Program-made: the position numbers and the translations under genes
Part shown: piece by piece, positions 36,855 through 49,972 of the stretch
Position numbering within the stretch: the stretch's first letter is position 1
Layout of the letters: the number at the start of each line of letters is the position of its first letter
From: Adiantum capillus-veneris
Taxonomy: Eukaryota; Streptophyta; Polypodiopsida; Polypodiales; Pteridaceae
Assembly (NCBI GenBank): GCA_014529385.2
Contig: CM043966.1
Coordinates: 94,739,587-94,803,586, forward strand
Direction of reading: 5' to 3'
DNA: 64,000 bases
Notes under the pieces: model-generated
The model's input: the letters and a program-made list of their open reading frames with translations, nothing else
What the model was told of the DNA's origin: nothing
The model's database searches: none

Positions 36855-37262
36855 CTTACCAGATTCCTACCATACTTTTGCTAGTACTTGGAGATTGATG
36901 ACCCAAGGAAATCCTGAAGTTGTCAAGTTTGATGCATTATGCACATTGCTATTGCAAGAGTTACTTTCTAGAAAAAATAGAACTAGGCAGCGTGCAATTG
37001 AATAGGCTTCTATTGCTTCTCAAAGAAAGGGTGGTAATAGCAATGCGGCCACTTCTTATGGTTCTGCTGCGAGTGGCAAAACTTATGTTCCTAATGCTTC
37101 TGGTGGCAGAAATTCTTCTGGAAATTCTCGTGATAAGGGCAAAAAGAAGATGCGTTGCCATTATTGTAAAGCTAATGATCACTTGATCAAGTCGTATCCT
37201 AAGTTGAAGGCCAAAGAGGCTAAGAAGAAAGAGGGTGGTTCCACTGCATATTACCTCACATC
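36855..37262 (+). pseudogene. Copia-1 gag, C-terminal part
   Basis: The sequence resumes at CTTACCAGATTC after the nested element and reads, over broken frames, the second half of gag and a zinc knuckle region CHYCKANDHLIKSYPK. The last knuckle cysteine is tyrosine here (cysteine in Copia-2). It ends TAYYLTS* at 37262; the protease active site that follows in Copia-2 is deleted. Confidence 0.85.
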
Positions 37263-38500
37263 GTGAATTGTTTACCTCTCTCGAGTCTGTCCCTCATGAG
37301 AATTGCCTCTTATCCGGTTCAGGGAGTTGGAAAGAGCGTGCTTACTGCTGCAAATGGCAGTTCCTTCACACCTATTGATGCACTTTATGTACCGGGGATC
37401 AAGAAGAATCTCTTGTCTGTATCCGCACTTGCTAGACTTGGACTTGTAGTCAAATTTGTGGATGACAGATGTACAGTTCATGATCGCAGTTTTGGTGATG
37501 AAATTGTTTCATTTGGCCTTTTGTGCCGTGGGCTGTCAATGCTCACTTTGTATGATAAGTTTGGGCAAAATTTTGCAAATGCTGTTGCAGATTCAAGGGC
37601 TATTTCAGATGCAAAACTTTGGCATGCACGTTTTGGTCATCTGAATGTTTCCAATTTGCTGCGTTTGCAGAAATCTGACCTGTCAAACATGTTTGTGAAG
37701 GCTGTATTTTGGGTAAGATGCAGCGTTCTAAGGTTCCAAAGGATGGTTCAGTTCGGGCCACATGCAGGTTGCAGCTTGTGCATAGTGATGTTTGTGGGCG
37801 CATGAAAACTCCGTCCTTGGGTAGTTACCTTTAATTCGTGAGTTTCATTGATGATTACTCCAGGCATGCATGGGTATTTCCGCTTAAAGCGAAGTGCGAA
37901 GTTTTTATGTGCTTCAAACAATTTCTGGCTATGGCTGAAAATGTCTCGAAATGTACTATGGGCACCCTCCGTTCCGATTGAGGGGGGGAGTATATGTCTC
38001 ATGAATTTAATGCATTTCTGGCCAGTCGTGGGATAAAACACCAATGTACAGTGCTTTATACACCTCACCAAAATGCTGTTGCTGAGAGGAAAAACAGGTC
38101 ACTGATGGAAATGGCACGATGTATGGTCAAAAGTCAAGCTTTTCCGCATTCTTTTTGGCTTGAGGCCATCGTGTGTGCCACTTATGTACTTAACAGGTGT
38201 CCTACAAAAGCTTTGCAGTCTATTACTCCATATGAAGCATGGCATGATAGAAAGCCTTCTATTGAGCACATGCATGTTTTTGGCTGTTTGGCATATGCTT
38301 TGGTGCCACAAAAACAGCACAGAAAATTGGATGATAAGGCTTTCAAATGTATTTTTGTTGGTTATAGTGCTGAAAGAAAAGGTTACAAGTTATATCATCC
38401 ACAAATAAAGTGTATTTTGGTTTCACGGGATGTAGTGTTTGTGGAAGATTCTGTTCAGCCCTTGCTGTCATGTACTAGAGACAATAATGTAAGCTCATAG
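37263..38500 (+). pseudogene. Copia-1 protease remnant and integrase
   Basis: The protease end (ANGSSFTPIDALYVPGIKKN) is followed by the pre-integrase motif LWHARFGHLN and the integrase core. The catalytic residues can be seen in FIDDYSRHAW and, after a shift, HQNAVAERKN. The middle Asp-containing motif reads RSD then a stop near 37980 before GGEYMSHEF. After a shortened zinc-binding part, the frame 37994-38500 is open through CIFVGYSAERKGYK. Defective through frame breaks and the missing protease site. Confidence 0.9.
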
Positions 38501-39517
38501 GATAATTATGACACTTTGTTGCCTCTTTTCAGTGGTGGAAATACGAATGTAATTTCCAATGAGGCAAATGTATAGCCTATGGGGGTTTTTGAAAATGTTA
38601 CAGATCATCCTATTACTTATGCAGATGTACTTGGTGAGGAAAGGGCTGCAAATGAGCAGGCTAGAGGTATGCCAAAATGGCTGGTGCACACTTTGTGTGA
38701 CAGTAAATTGGATGCACCTTTGTCTAGTCGTACGGGTTCAGGCTCTCGCCATGCATCTTATGCATCAGATTGTTACGCTTTGGCTGTGTCTAGCTTACAT
38801 GATGTTGAGGAGCCTCTGTCTTTTGATGAAGCACAGAATTGAGAAAATTGGAGGGCTGCCATGCAATCAGAATATGATGCACTTATAGAAAACGACACAT
38901 GGACTTTATGTGATTTGCCTCCTGACAAAAAGGCCATTGGTACGAAGTGGGTTTACGAGTTAAAATGCAAGCCGGATGGTGAGATCGATCGCCATAAGGC
39001 TCGACCTGTTGCAAAGAGTTATGCACAACAAAAAGGCATAGATTATGAAAAGACTTTTGCTTCGACTTGTCGTATGACTACTGTGAGTTTTATATGTGCA
39101 TTGGCAGCTCATTTTGGTTGGGATGTACATCAATCAGACATTGTTACTGCTTTCTTGAATGGTGACATATTTGAGGAAGTTTATGTAACGCAGCCTCGCG
39201 GTTTTGTCATAAAAGGACAAGAGGACAAACTATGCAGATGTAAGAAGGCTTTGTATGGGTTGAAACAATCTCCTCATGCTTGGTATGAGAAAGCTGACAC
39301 TCATTTGGTTAAACGAGGCTTTCATAACAGTCCAATAGAAAGCACATTGTATGTAAAGCGTGAGGGTGATGTACTTCTCATTGTGGTTCTTTATGTCGAT
39401 GATTTGCAGATCACTGGACCAAATGAGAGACATATTCCTGAATTTAAGGCTAATTTGAATGCTACTTTCAAGATGAAAGATTTGGGGCTGTTGCATCATT
39501 ACTTGGATACAGTTTAA
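38501..39517 (+). pseudogene. Copia-1 linker and reverse transcriptase
   Basis: A linker with TAG at 38573 leads to RT from about 38840. RT has WVYELKCKPDGEIDRHKARP, YAQQKGIDYEKTF, DVHQSDIVTAFLNGD and an intact catalytic YVDDLQITG. It stops at 39515 through a one-base shift near the end of the domain (YLDTV*, versus YLGIQFK in Copia-2). The 218-codon frame is the best preserved part of pol. Confidence 0.9.
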
Positions 39518-39539
39518 GCAGTGTGATGGTGGTATTGCC

Positions 39540-40364
39540 TTGTGTCAGAAAAGTTACATAGAGACATTGCTATGTATGTTTGGACTTGAGGATTGCAAAC
39601 CTATTGCCACTCCCATGGAAACAGGTTTGAAGTTGAGTCTAGATGATGCTGGCAATCCTGTTGATGTCACTCTTTACAAAACTACTGTTGGCATTTTGGT
39701 AAAGACCGACATCATTTATGTATGCAACACGAGAGCAGATATTCAGTTTGCAGTCTAACAGGTCAGCAGATTTATGCATAGCCCAGGGTCTAAGCATTGG
39801 CAGGCTATCAAGAGGATTTTTTGCTACCTTAGTGGCACTTTACATCTTGGCTTGTTTTATCCCAAGGGGGGATTATTGCCGCTAGACTTACATGCTTTTT
39901 CGGACTCAGACTGGTGGGCTGGTTGTTTTGACACGCGAGCGTCCACAATTGGTTTTTGTTTCATGCTTGGCAGTTCATGTATATCATGGTTGAGAAAGAA
40001 GAAACCTACTATGGCCACTTCGAGTTGTGAGGCTGAGTACAGGGCAGTCTTCACAACTACGGTTGAGTGTGTATGGCTCAGACACCTTATGGCTGATTTG
40101 GGTATTGGACAGGATACGGCCAACACTATCTACATTGACAGTCAGAGCGCATTGGCAGTTGCAAGGAACCCAGTTTTTCATGATCACACAAAGCACATCG
40201 AGGTGCATTACCACTATGTCAGGGAGAGGCTCTCAGCAAGAGAGATCAACTTGGCTTATGTGCCAACACAGGAAAACCTTGCAGATCTTTTCACAAAGGC
40301 ATTGTCTCGTGAGAAGCTCGAAGCTTTTCACAAAGCTTTGGGCTTACTTCCCTTTGTGGACTGA
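39540..40364 (+). pseudogene. Copia-1 RNase H region
   Basis: Contains KSYIETLLCMFGLEDCKPIATP, then, after stops, HSPGSKHWQAIKRIFCYLSG and the RNase H acidic motifs SDSDW, SCEAEYRAV, DSQSAL and the C-terminal ENLADLFTKALS. The final 196-codon frame (39774-40364) is intact and ends LGLLPFVD just before the polypurine tract and 3' LTR. Confidence 0.9.
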
Positions 40365-40438
40365 TCATGTCCTCAGGGCATGGCACTTCCCTTTACTCAT
40401 GTACAGCTCTCATTCACCACATCACTCCAGGGGGGATT

Positions 40439-40666
40439 TGTTACCATATACATGTGGTAGTGATGTGTGTGAACACACTAGGACCGCCGGGGCATGTTTT
40501 CCCTCTTTAGGAGGTTTTTTTCCCCCGTGCATTGTATACACGCCCATCACTCTAGGGCTATCTATCTTTCCATTGCACACTAAGTAACACACTCTCTATT
40601 GTGTGCCTTAAGCTTCCTTCGTCTTCTCCAAGCTGTGTGCGTTTCTCTACGACCCTAATTCCAACA
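40439..40666 (+). repeat. Copia-1 3' LTR
   Basis: Starts TGTTACCATATACATG right after the polypurine tract CCAGGGGGGATT and ends CCTAATTCCAACA. The target duplication GCCTA follows. Confidence 0.95.
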
Positions 40667-42214
40667 GCCTATATATGGTCTTGTGATATTCCTAGCTTTT
40701 TAAATCACATGTTGCTAACTCAGCAGGAGCAGGAGCTTTCACTTCTAGATTCTGATCTGAGAAATCTTCTAAGATTTTTTTTGGCTACTAAGCCAAAAAT
40801 AGTTTTTGTTTTGATGGTTGAAACTTTGGATTCTTTACAAACTCCCTGACATATGGTGGGAAAATGGTCCCTTTTTGATAATCTTATATAAGGCTAACAT
40901 AACTTGATTTGAAAACTTGCTTAAAAACCTCAATACTAACCGCTGTTGCACTAAAAACATCTGGATACAGTAGGATCTCTAACCATTCTGTTCTACTATG
41001 GGTAGTTGGTTTATTGAAGGGCTCGATCTCGGAGCTTAAGATGAAGTTACAAAAACGTAGCATTGCATACAGGTTTTTTCCATACATTTTTTAGCTAAAG
41101 CAGTACTTAGAATGATATGGATTGTTTGACATTTTTTACAATAAATATTTATTAAAAAGAAAGAAACTATAGCAGGAATATGATACTAAAAAAATCCTTG
41201 AGGTTCTAAATGAAGGACAGTAACGAGTCTAGTAATTTTTAAGTTTGACATGAATAACAACTGATAGATTCTTTGAAGCCTGCTATACGTAGCCAAGTCT
41301 AAAATATCTGTTGTCTTGACTATATGGATGCAAGTGAGAATTCTATCTTGGCTTAAAAAGGTTTAGCTTGCTACAATCGGACTTTGAAAACACTTGATGA
41401 TTCAGTTGGGATAGTTATGATACCTTTGTACAAACTCATTTGAAATGATACTTCATTCTTATTATGCTGTACATTTATGAATCAAAGACTGAGTTGTTTT
41501 TGTACTTATCTTTGCCTGGATATCTTTAGCCAGCCGTCTCTTTGAACATCTTGTTCATTGGTGTATATTTATTACAATTAAAACAACTACACACACACAC
41601 ACACATATTTATATACACACGTAGGTACCTACACACATACTCACATGTTTGAGCTTGAGAAACTATATAGGATTTGCCTATTGGTAAAAGCGAGCGAGAT
41701 CCATGAGACGCAAGTACGTACACACATAGTCATATGAGTGAGCTTGACAAACTATATAGGAATGACCCCTTGGTGAGAGCGAATGAGACCCGGAAGAGGC
41801 GGGTCACATGAGCTCGTAAAACATAATGACTAAACCAATATTCAATGGCCCTCTTTAAAGAGAGAGATACACTATCGTCAACAACTCTCACAAAGACCTA
41901 TAAGAAATATTAAAAAAGAAAGTTTTTTGCCATGTGGCACTAATCTATAAGATTTATCCAATGTTCCACAATTTCACCAAAAATCCAATGCTCTATTAAG
42001 GACTCCTTCTGTAGTCCCATAAGCAAAAGAAAAACACAAATGTATGAATCTGCACTCGAACATCTCTTCTTTATATCGACACAAAAAGTCTTTTGACTTT
42101 CCACTTTCATGTGTCGTTTCATTTCCTAAACTCACCCTTTAGTTATGCACTTAAGATGTTTTGAAAGGTTTTTTTAATTTTTTAAAATTGGGGAGATATT
42201 GATCATTTGAATTT
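40667..42214. other. Unassigned intergenic sequence
   Basis: AT-rich with a short CA run (41588-41605) and an imperfect local duplication around GACAAACTATATAGGA (about 41655 and 41740). No gene or RNA is supported. Confidence 0.5.
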
Positions 42215-42570
42215 GTGGTAGGTAGATGTAATAAACTTAGTGGAGATGTACTCTCCCCCATTGTCAGTGCGCAATGCCTTCAAATTCTTGCCCGATTAGT
42301 TCTCAACCATAGCTAGGAACTTCTCGAACATAGCAGGCTAGGAACTTTTAGAATGTAGCAAAAACTCTATCTTTCCTCTTCAACAGGTAGATCCACAACT
42401 TTTGAGTAGATTTATCTATGAAAGTCAAAAATATAATGCCTCCTCTAGAGAGTTATGTGGCATAGACCTGCATAGATCACTATGAATCAAATCTAGAGGA
42501 TTCCGTAGCTTTGGATCTAATGGTGAAGTGGTAAGCCTAGTCCGTTTCTTGTATATGAAATCCTCACACA
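42215..42570 (-). pseudogene. Copia integrase relic, minus strand
   Basis: On the minus strand a frame reads CEDFIYKKRTRL, LDLIHSDLCRSMPHNSLEEA and then TFIDKSTQKLWIYLLKRKD. These are the zinc-finger end and the first catalytic aspartates of a Copia integrase, but FIDD has become FIDK. The later part has stops. It is an old fragment, different from the Copia-1/2/3 family, with no LTRs nearby. Confidence 0.7.
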
Positions 42571-43319
42571 AACTAAAATCAAAATAGTTTAACACAGGGC
42601 GTGCAAAGTCCATGAACCAAAGCACAAAATCATTGCCAAAGTGTCTAGTGAAACCTGTGAAAGAAGCTCCACCTATAATTCTAATGGTGACAACTTCACC
42701 TCGATTAAAAATAGATATCTGTCGGTCAAAATGTCCCGCTTCTTCTTGACCCCAATCTACCAAAAAACTCAAACCTTATGCTCTGGACAAGCTTAAATTT
42801 CATCTTCAACCTCAAAGTTTATGCACCCAACTTCGAGCACTTGTCACATGCTTCCAAAAGTGCATCATACGCGCACACTATGCAAAAAAAAAACTTTGAA
42901 CTATTCTACATGCAATCAGTCCAAGGTGAATATCAACAAAAGCGTAAGGAATTTGCAAAACGTTTCTTCTACAAATTTGTAGATCACATCAAAGAAAAGG
43001 TGCAATAGGGGATAAATTTTTAGATGTGTAATCTAAAAAGAGAAAAACGAATTTGAAAACAATGCTACTGCGCACACAATTTTTAGGGGAGCATCTTCGT
43101 CTACACACTATCTTTCACATTCTCTTTTGAGCTTCCACAAGAGCATACATCACTCTCAGCTGAGCTCGCAAGATCCCATTGCATTCTCACAAATATTTAA
43201 AGATTTCTTGATCCCTTCACCAAGAACGAGCAAGCTATCACCTTAAATCTCTTGACACCACTATGATCTCCGCGATCGCCAACCACTTGAAGAGTGTGCA
43301 ATGCGGTGGTGTGTGTGTG

Positions 43320-43403
<84 letters not shown>
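43320..43403. repeat. (GA)n tract, about 84 bp
   Basis: Pure GA run preceded by a short GT run. Confidence 0.95.
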
Positions 43404-43405
<2 letters not shown>

Positions 43406-44554
43406 ACGCATGACATGGATGAAGCTCTCAGGAGGATTTAGAATTGTCGCACTACTCCTTATTATTCTATATGATCAAAAGAATAGGAAAGGTCAGTACA
43501 GTCAGTGTGATGGGTGTCTGATCAATTGGTTCAAATCCTAAAAATTAGAACAAATCAATAGTTATGAAACAATAAAAGACACATCAATACAACACCCAAA
43601 GTACGTGTAGTCAAAGCATGTAAAACTTTAGCAGTTGTCCTATGTGTTGGGAAAATAGGCATCCATCTCTGATGGGCACGATCCATCCATCCGTGTCGAT
43701 GGTGCACATGACATTATAGGAGCCGACACACACCCAAAACGACCCATGGTTCTCAAAATTGGGTCCCTTGGTGAGGGCATGATAGACACGTGGGACCCCA
43801 ACTAAGAGGATGACAGGGTCATTGAAGGTCCTGAAGCTGTAGAGGTACGTCATCAGACTCATTGAAAAGTGACTATGTGCATGAATTAACAAAAAGGTAA
43901 TTAAATAAATGTTCACGGTACCACTACAAATTTATAGTTATAGATTGAATTAATATCGTGTAGCCTACTCCTGCTATGTGAGGTTTCTATTGGGTGGGAG
44001 CTAAGTAGTATGTGCTGAGTAGCGTTAACTAGTTGTGGAAGAGGGATCGTGCTATTATCACAAGTTTATCACATTTTGGTGATGAAATGATGTACTTGTA
44101 TGCACAACATATACAAACATATATACTTTACATAAAATGAAATTAAACCTATGTGCATATCCAATTGCATGAGAGTTTTGAGAAGAGCCCTTGTCTGTGT
44201 GTATAGGCCTCAATGTCTCCTATAGCTGGCATATGGTAGTTTCCAATTCCTTGTCAAGGAGTTGTTGGTACTCTATGATGTCCTCTTCTATCTTCTCCCT
44301 CAAAATGACAACTTGTAACTGGGCCCTCAGGGTAGGTAGTAGTCCCATTCGACCTGAAATGGGAGCCATCAAAATGACTTATTTGAAAAATATAGGTTTT
44401 AATCAGTTGTCTAATGTGAATTCTATAAGGCCCCCAAGAACAAATAATTTAGATGTGTCACATTGGATAGATGACAAAGAGCATCAAGATGAAGTGGTGC
44501 CACTATCTAGGGCTAATGCATCTTGGCTTGACTCTGCAATTGACTCTGCAATGT
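43404..44554. other. Unassigned intergenic sequence
   Basis: Short open frames on both strands (for example 43611-43916 minus) have no recognised motif. No repeat partner found except for the LTR-like end that starts at about 44555. Confidence 0.4.
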
Positions 44555-45829
44555 GCCATGTCAACACTCCTCCTCTCTCTCTCTCTCTATTCAAATACAG
44601 TTATTTGTGCATGTGTTGCTATTTATTTTCTCTCTTGAAGTGTCTAAGCCTGTAACAATGTTATTAGAGCTTCAATGATTCTTCTTCTATGGAGAATTTG
44701 ATCCTAAATCCTTGTGTGACCATCTCATCCTTTTGGAAACCTATATGCACTCACAATATGTAATCATCTCATCCAGACAAAAACCTTGATGCATTAAAAT
44801 CACATCTATTTTTGTTCACTTAGCCATCACACCTAGATCTTGCTAATCTCTAACAGATGTCTAGATGTACTAGAATCACATTCATTTAGCCATCATAGTC
44901 ACATCTCTAATAGAATTCTAGATGCCATAAGTTCAAATCATTCATCAGACAAAATGTGTAGATATTTCATCTTTCTCAACATGTCTCTAACAATACACAC
45001 ATAAAACAACACATGTATGTAGTTCAATCAAGGAAATTTCTAATTCAATGTGAATTTTTTAGAAATCCAATCCGCAAATACTATTAGCCTATTAGTATCC
45101 CTAAAATATTAACAAGAAATTAGTGACTATTCAATTTAGGCAATCTGTGACAAAGGAGTGGAGTGACTCCTCTCTTGTGCAATCCGCACCACATCACATT
45201 CAACTTGCTAAGTAATTAGTAACATTTGGTACACACACTACTCAAAATGGTTACGCTTTTTGGATCGCTGCTAGCCACCTTGAAAGTCAACTTGATCCAA
45301 AAACATGGGAAAATCTATTGATTTTCTCTGCTTTCAAGAGTGCTTTGAATGGGTTGTCTTCTTCTCAATACCTTCATCCAACTCTTTTTGTAAGTATAGT
45401 CTTTGCTTTTTTGCACTTGGATTTTCTTTTTGTTTCATCACTGACTTGAGAGGAGAATGGATGGCTTCTCACCATCTAGGGTAATTCTCATCAAGAGGGT
45501 AATTCTTCAAGTGAGTCACATTTTTTGGGTCCTTGGAGTACTTGATCAATCTTTTCATGCATGTGTGTCAACTTGCAGTTGAAATTTGTACTCTACTCTA
45601 TCGAGATTCCCTGCCAAAATCTCTTGACTCTTTGGAAAAAGGCTTACTCTAATTGCAATCTCTGTTGATTTCCTCTACTCCCCCACTACAATTTTTCTTT
45701 CCTTTCTCTCCCCACAAATGAGTAGTTAGAGGGGTGTCTTCTCTATCGGATTCTCCATGAGAACCCATGTGTGCTACAGAAAGGATCGGACCCTCCGAAG
45801 AAGAAGAATCATATGACCTTTGATACCAT

Positions 45830-46319
45830 TGTTACAAGCTTGGACATTCCAAGTGAGAAATTAATAGCAATACATGAACAAAAATTGCAAACAAGTGAAT
45901 TGAAGTTGAATAAAGAGAGGAGAGTTGATAAGGAATGACAGAGTTCCATCCCCAAATGCACTGACCCATAATACTTATTCTGCTTTTGGTATTTCTTTAT
46001 TATTGCTTCACAAAGGTGCAACTCTCTAAGGATCTAGATCTCCAAGACTCTATGTTGAGATTCTCTCAGAAGGGTGGCCCTCTAGGCACTTATAAACGTA
46101 TAAGGGATTCCCAAAAGTAGAGTCCCAAAAGCATCTTATCCAAAACCTCAAGCATCTGTTGCCAAAAGCATGACCCAAAACTTCCCAAATCAACATCTTG
46201 GCTTGGAACTCCGCCATGCCGTGTTGACTCTCTCTCTCTCTAATCAAGTTCAATTATTTGTATTTTTTGTTCATGTCTTGCTATTGATTTTATCACTTGG
46301 AGTGTCCAAGCCTATAACA
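45830..46319 (-). repeat. LTR-A of the small element, with self-complementary ends
   Basis: On the minus strand it starts TGTTATAGGCTTGGACACTC and ends GAATGTCCAAGCTTGTAACA. The first and last roughly 90 bases are imperfect inverted repeats of each other, far longer than the usual few terminal bases of an LTR. Confidence 0.6.
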
Positions 46320-46863
46320 ACTATCTTGCAATTTAGTGGACACCTTGAATCCAATCTAGAACACATGCAATGCCACATACATGAACAAGGCACCTATGGA
46401 CAAGTGAGAACATCACCCCACTCTTAGAGTGAATCGAGAATAAACATCCAATAGAAAGAAACACACATCAATGTTGAGATTTTAGCTAAGACGGCAAGCT
46501 CTGCAAGAGAAGAACAAGGTGCTTGGGTACGTTGCTTCTTCCATTGTTTCTCATCTTCACTAGACCTAGAGGAACACAACATTTGAAACTCGCTACAAAC
46601 GGAGAAAAATTTAGGTCATTCTCACAACTAGCATGCGTTTTTTGCATTGTACTTTGATTTCTTCTTCATTACCAACTTGAGAAGAGAATGGATGGCCTCA
46701 CGTCAATTGGAGTGAACCTCATCAAGCACATAATACTTTAGGTGATTCACACATTTTGAGTCCTTGGAGTACTTGATCAATCTTTTCATGTAAGTGTACT
46801 TGACATTTGTACTCCGCTCTATCAAAATCTCTCAACTCCTTAGAAAAAGGCTTTGATACCATT

Positions 46864-46939
46864 GTGATAGACTTGGACACTTCAAGCAAAAGATCAATTG
46901 TAACACACAAATAGAAACTGAAAATAGTGAAATGAACTT

Positions 46940-46977
<38 letters not shown>

Positions 46978-47346
46978 AGAGCCAATACAAAACCATGGAG
47001 TTCTATCTTTGGATGCACTGCCCCAAAGATTGGATCCCCTTCTGGTATTTCGTTATAATTACTTCACAATGGTACAACTCCCTGAGAATCCTCTTCTTCA
47101 AGACTCTAACCCGAGATTCGCTTTGAAGAATGGACCCTAAAGAAGTTTTACATTTGCGAAAAAAAATCAAAGAAAGGGATTCCGGTCATTGGGGCTAGTG
47201 CATTTGGAGACGGAACTCCATCTTCCCTATCGGCTCTCCTTTTCTCTCTCTTTGTCTCTCTCTATTTAAGTTTGGTTTAGTTATTTACAGTTTTTGTTCA
47301 TGTGTTGCTATTGATCTTTGACTTTGAGTGTCCAAGTTTGTTATAG
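46864..47346 (-). repeat. LTR-B of the small element
   Basis: Homologous to LTR-A in length and order, with the same long inverted ends (TCATGTGTTGCTATTGATC against GATCAATTGTAACACACAA). It contains a (GA)n run at 46942-46971. The primer-like CAATGGTATCAAAGCC follows on the minus strand. Confidence 0.6.
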
Positions 47347-48357
47347 CATCATGCATAGTATTTGCTAAATACTACAACATCCCCACTAACATTGTTAATG
47401 CCAAATAGTGGATGTAGAACTAATGTAGAACTAGGTACTAATATATGCTCCCACCATAGTTACCTAGAATGAAGAATGGAAACAAGACTAGCAAGGCCAT
47501 CAAAGACTAAACTGCTTCCTCATTTTATTAAAATGGTTTAGAAACATATTTTAAAAAATATATTGTGTATAAAATGTTTAGAGCTCCTTGAAGAAACGAG
47601 AACCATGGGACTTTGGAACCAATCAGAACGGGCCTCAATACAAATTTTCACGGTAATGATAGCCATTTTTTGAGTATCCAGATATGCAATATTGAGTCCC
47701 CTCACCCTAATCAAATCACCTTAACACTATGGCTATCCTCACTTTTTTATTGAACTTAGACGTGTGGCATAAGGACTTTACCCATATCTTTAAAAAAAAA
47801 AGTAAATTTTATTATAGCCCCTTCTTGCATGTAAATTTTTTTTTTTATAAAGGCCTAAATTTAGGGGTTTCCAAATGGTTCATATTTTGGTATTTATGTA
47901 AATACATGCATAATGTGTGTATTACTAGACCTAAGTATGTCTTTACACCTTTGTTTCCATCTAGAGTATTTTTTGTTTCCACTATGAATAAACCCTACCT
48001 TCACATTTTTGGAAAATCCAAAAAAATACCTTTTATTCTCCCAGTCACTTTTCCTAAATAATTTCATCTTCTTTCTCTCTTCTACTATAATAAATAAATG
48101 AGGGTTCCTTCTCCTTTGATTCCCTAATTTCACATTATTCTTTTATAGATTTTTAAATATATTTTTGTTTAAATATCATAACTAGACCTAGTACTAGCTT
48201 GTTTTCTTATCATATGTATATATCAAAAATAAAAGAAACCCATTGCAAGTGTCCACATACATTAATTCCCTTAGATCATGCTATGGTGTGTGGATATCCC
48301 ACTCTTGGAGCTATAAGGAAATTCCATAAAAAAGGACCCGCACCAAAGACTTGGGAA
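47347..48357. other. AT-rich intergenic sequence
   Basis: Nothing recognisable. The frame at 47729-48061 is Phe/Lys-rich with no motif. Confidence 0.5.
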
Positions 48358-48583
48358 TGCTACCATATACATGTGGTAGTGATGTGTGTGAACACACTAG
48401 GACCGTTGGGGCATTTTTTCCCTCTTTAGGAGGTTTTTTCCTCCGTGCATTGTATATACACTCATCACTCTACGGCTACCTATCTTTTATTGCACACTAA
48501 GTAGTACACTCTCTATTGTGTGCCTTGAGCTTCCTTCATCTTCTCCAAGCTGTGTGCGTTTCTCTGGAATCCTAATTCCAACA
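48358..48583 (+). repeat. Copia-2 5' LTR
   Basis: TGCTACCATATACATG to CCTAATTCCAACA, 226 bp. Confidence 0.95.
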
Positions 48584-48585
48584 AT

Positions 48586-48600
48586 TGGTATCAGAGCAGG
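48586..48600 (+). other. Copia-2 primer binding site
   Basis: TGGTATCAGAGCAGG, tRNA-Met type. Confidence 0.85.
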
Positions 48601-48643
48601 TTGCATCCTCCCGGGCATAGTCACCAACTGCTCCAGCACACGC

Positions 48644-49775
48644 TGTCAGGAGTTTTTTGGAGCAAGGGATTGCGCATATGTACATACACATGCATGGTGC
48701 ATCGAATAAAGGATTGCCCAATTTCCAGAGCCAGGTGGTTATGTGGGGCCCACATGTGTACAGGTAGGACAACATGTACATAGTGCATCGATTTTCACTA
48801 TTACCAGTACCAGTGTGTTTTTTCTACAATAAGGAGGAGTTGGTAGCGCGTAAAACTTCTCGAGGAAGCTATCTGCGGGCTGACGACATGAGGTAAGTAG
48901 GTGCGTCAGATGGCATCTAGTGGCGTCAGGAGGCCGAACGGGGTCAATACTTGCACGCGGAGAAGTACGGACACAACGTGGGTGTTTTCTTGTGAGAATT
49001 ATGGAGAAAGGTCATCATGAGGACCTTTTTTTGGGTCCACTTCACGTGGTGGCGAGATGCATTATTGGAAAAAAGCTGAGTGCCAGGTGTGCGGATGATG
49101 CAAAAAGGTGACAACTATGCACTGCTAGGTCAGTTTTTGGCCTGTTCGGGGTCCGTTTGAGGTCATCTAAAGGGCCAAGGGTGCCCAACTAATAAATCTA
49201 AGTGTGGGAACTGAAAAAATAGAGAGAAGACCAGAAAAAACGTGGAGAAGAGAGGAGGAACAGCCGCAGGTGTGTTTTTGCTCATTTTGGAGCCTGTTTT
49301 GGCCGTAAACTGCTCATCCGAGGTCGGATTTGAGCACTTTGACATTGTAGACTGGGGTTTTGGGCCGTTCCGGACGCGATGGCGCTGTACATTTTGCCAA
49401 ATTCCTCACTCTTTTCCTGCTGTTTTCCTGTGTAAGTTTCTCCTATGAGCGAAGTTTCTGCTCTAGTTTGTGATTGGATCTGGCTTATTTTACCCATATT
49501 GTGTGAGCTATTTGCCCCATTGGTGTTGGCCCAAGCTCAATTGTATCTAAACATCAGAAATTCTCCTCTTTTGAGCTGAGTTTTTTGGGTGTGTGTGTGT
49601 CTGTGTGGAGTGGACAAGTGGATAGTCTCTCTCCTCTCACTCCAGAGGTGTGTTCCCTGTCTCGGCCAGGTGTGTTGTCTAAGCCGAGTGGTGCCCCATA
49701 GGTGTGTGTATATCCTTCCAAGAGTGTGTGTCGGGTTGTTATAGAGGCGCTGTGTGTGTTTTCATCCCGCTCACA
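48644..49775 (+). repeat. Gyp-2 5' LTR
   Basis: TGTCAGGAGTTTTTTGGAGC to CATCCCGCTCACA, 1132 bp. The same order is found at 55132-56264. Confidence 0.95.
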
Positions 49776-49779
49776 TTCT

Positions 49780-49798
49780 TTTGGTGCCCCCACTGAGG
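49780..49798 (+). other. Gyp-2 primer binding site
   Basis: TTTGGTGCCCCCACTGAGG begins four bases after the LTR and is identical to that of Gyp-1. Confidence 0.85.
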
Positions 49799-49849
49799 AT
49801 CTTCTTCGAGTACCTTCTGCTTCGAGCTTCGAGCTTCGAGTTTCGGGAT

Positions 49850-49972
49850 TACAGGTTGCAGGTTGCAGATTGCAGATTGCAGATTGTAGGTTACAGGTTA
49901 CAGGTTACAGGGACAGGTACAGATTACAGGGACAGGTACAGGTACAGGTGATTCACACAGGTACAGGTAGCT
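49850..49972. repeat. Short minisatellite in the Gyp-2 leader
   Basis: Seven- and six-base units drift from GCAGATT and GGTTACA to GGTACA (CAGGTACAGGTACAGG), about 120 bp in all. Gyp-1 has no equivalent. Confidence 0.8.

Larger units (their letters stand above)
44555..47346 (-). mobile_element. Tandem array of a small LTR element (TRIM/LARD type)
   Basis: On the minus strand the order is LTR-B (47346-46864), internal 544 bp, LTR-A (46319-45830), internal about 1170 bp, and a partial LTR-C (44657-44555). The two internal parts are homologous (for example GAAAAGATTGATCAAGTACT in both). A primer-site-like ATGGTATCAAAG follows LTR-A and LTR-B. No gag or pol is visible. Confidence 0.55.

Noticed and set aside
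37994-40364. Intact Copia-1 pol that could still be active
   Set aside because: Integrase has a stop at the catalytic region, the linker has TAG at 38573, RT ends by a frameshift and the protease site is deleted.
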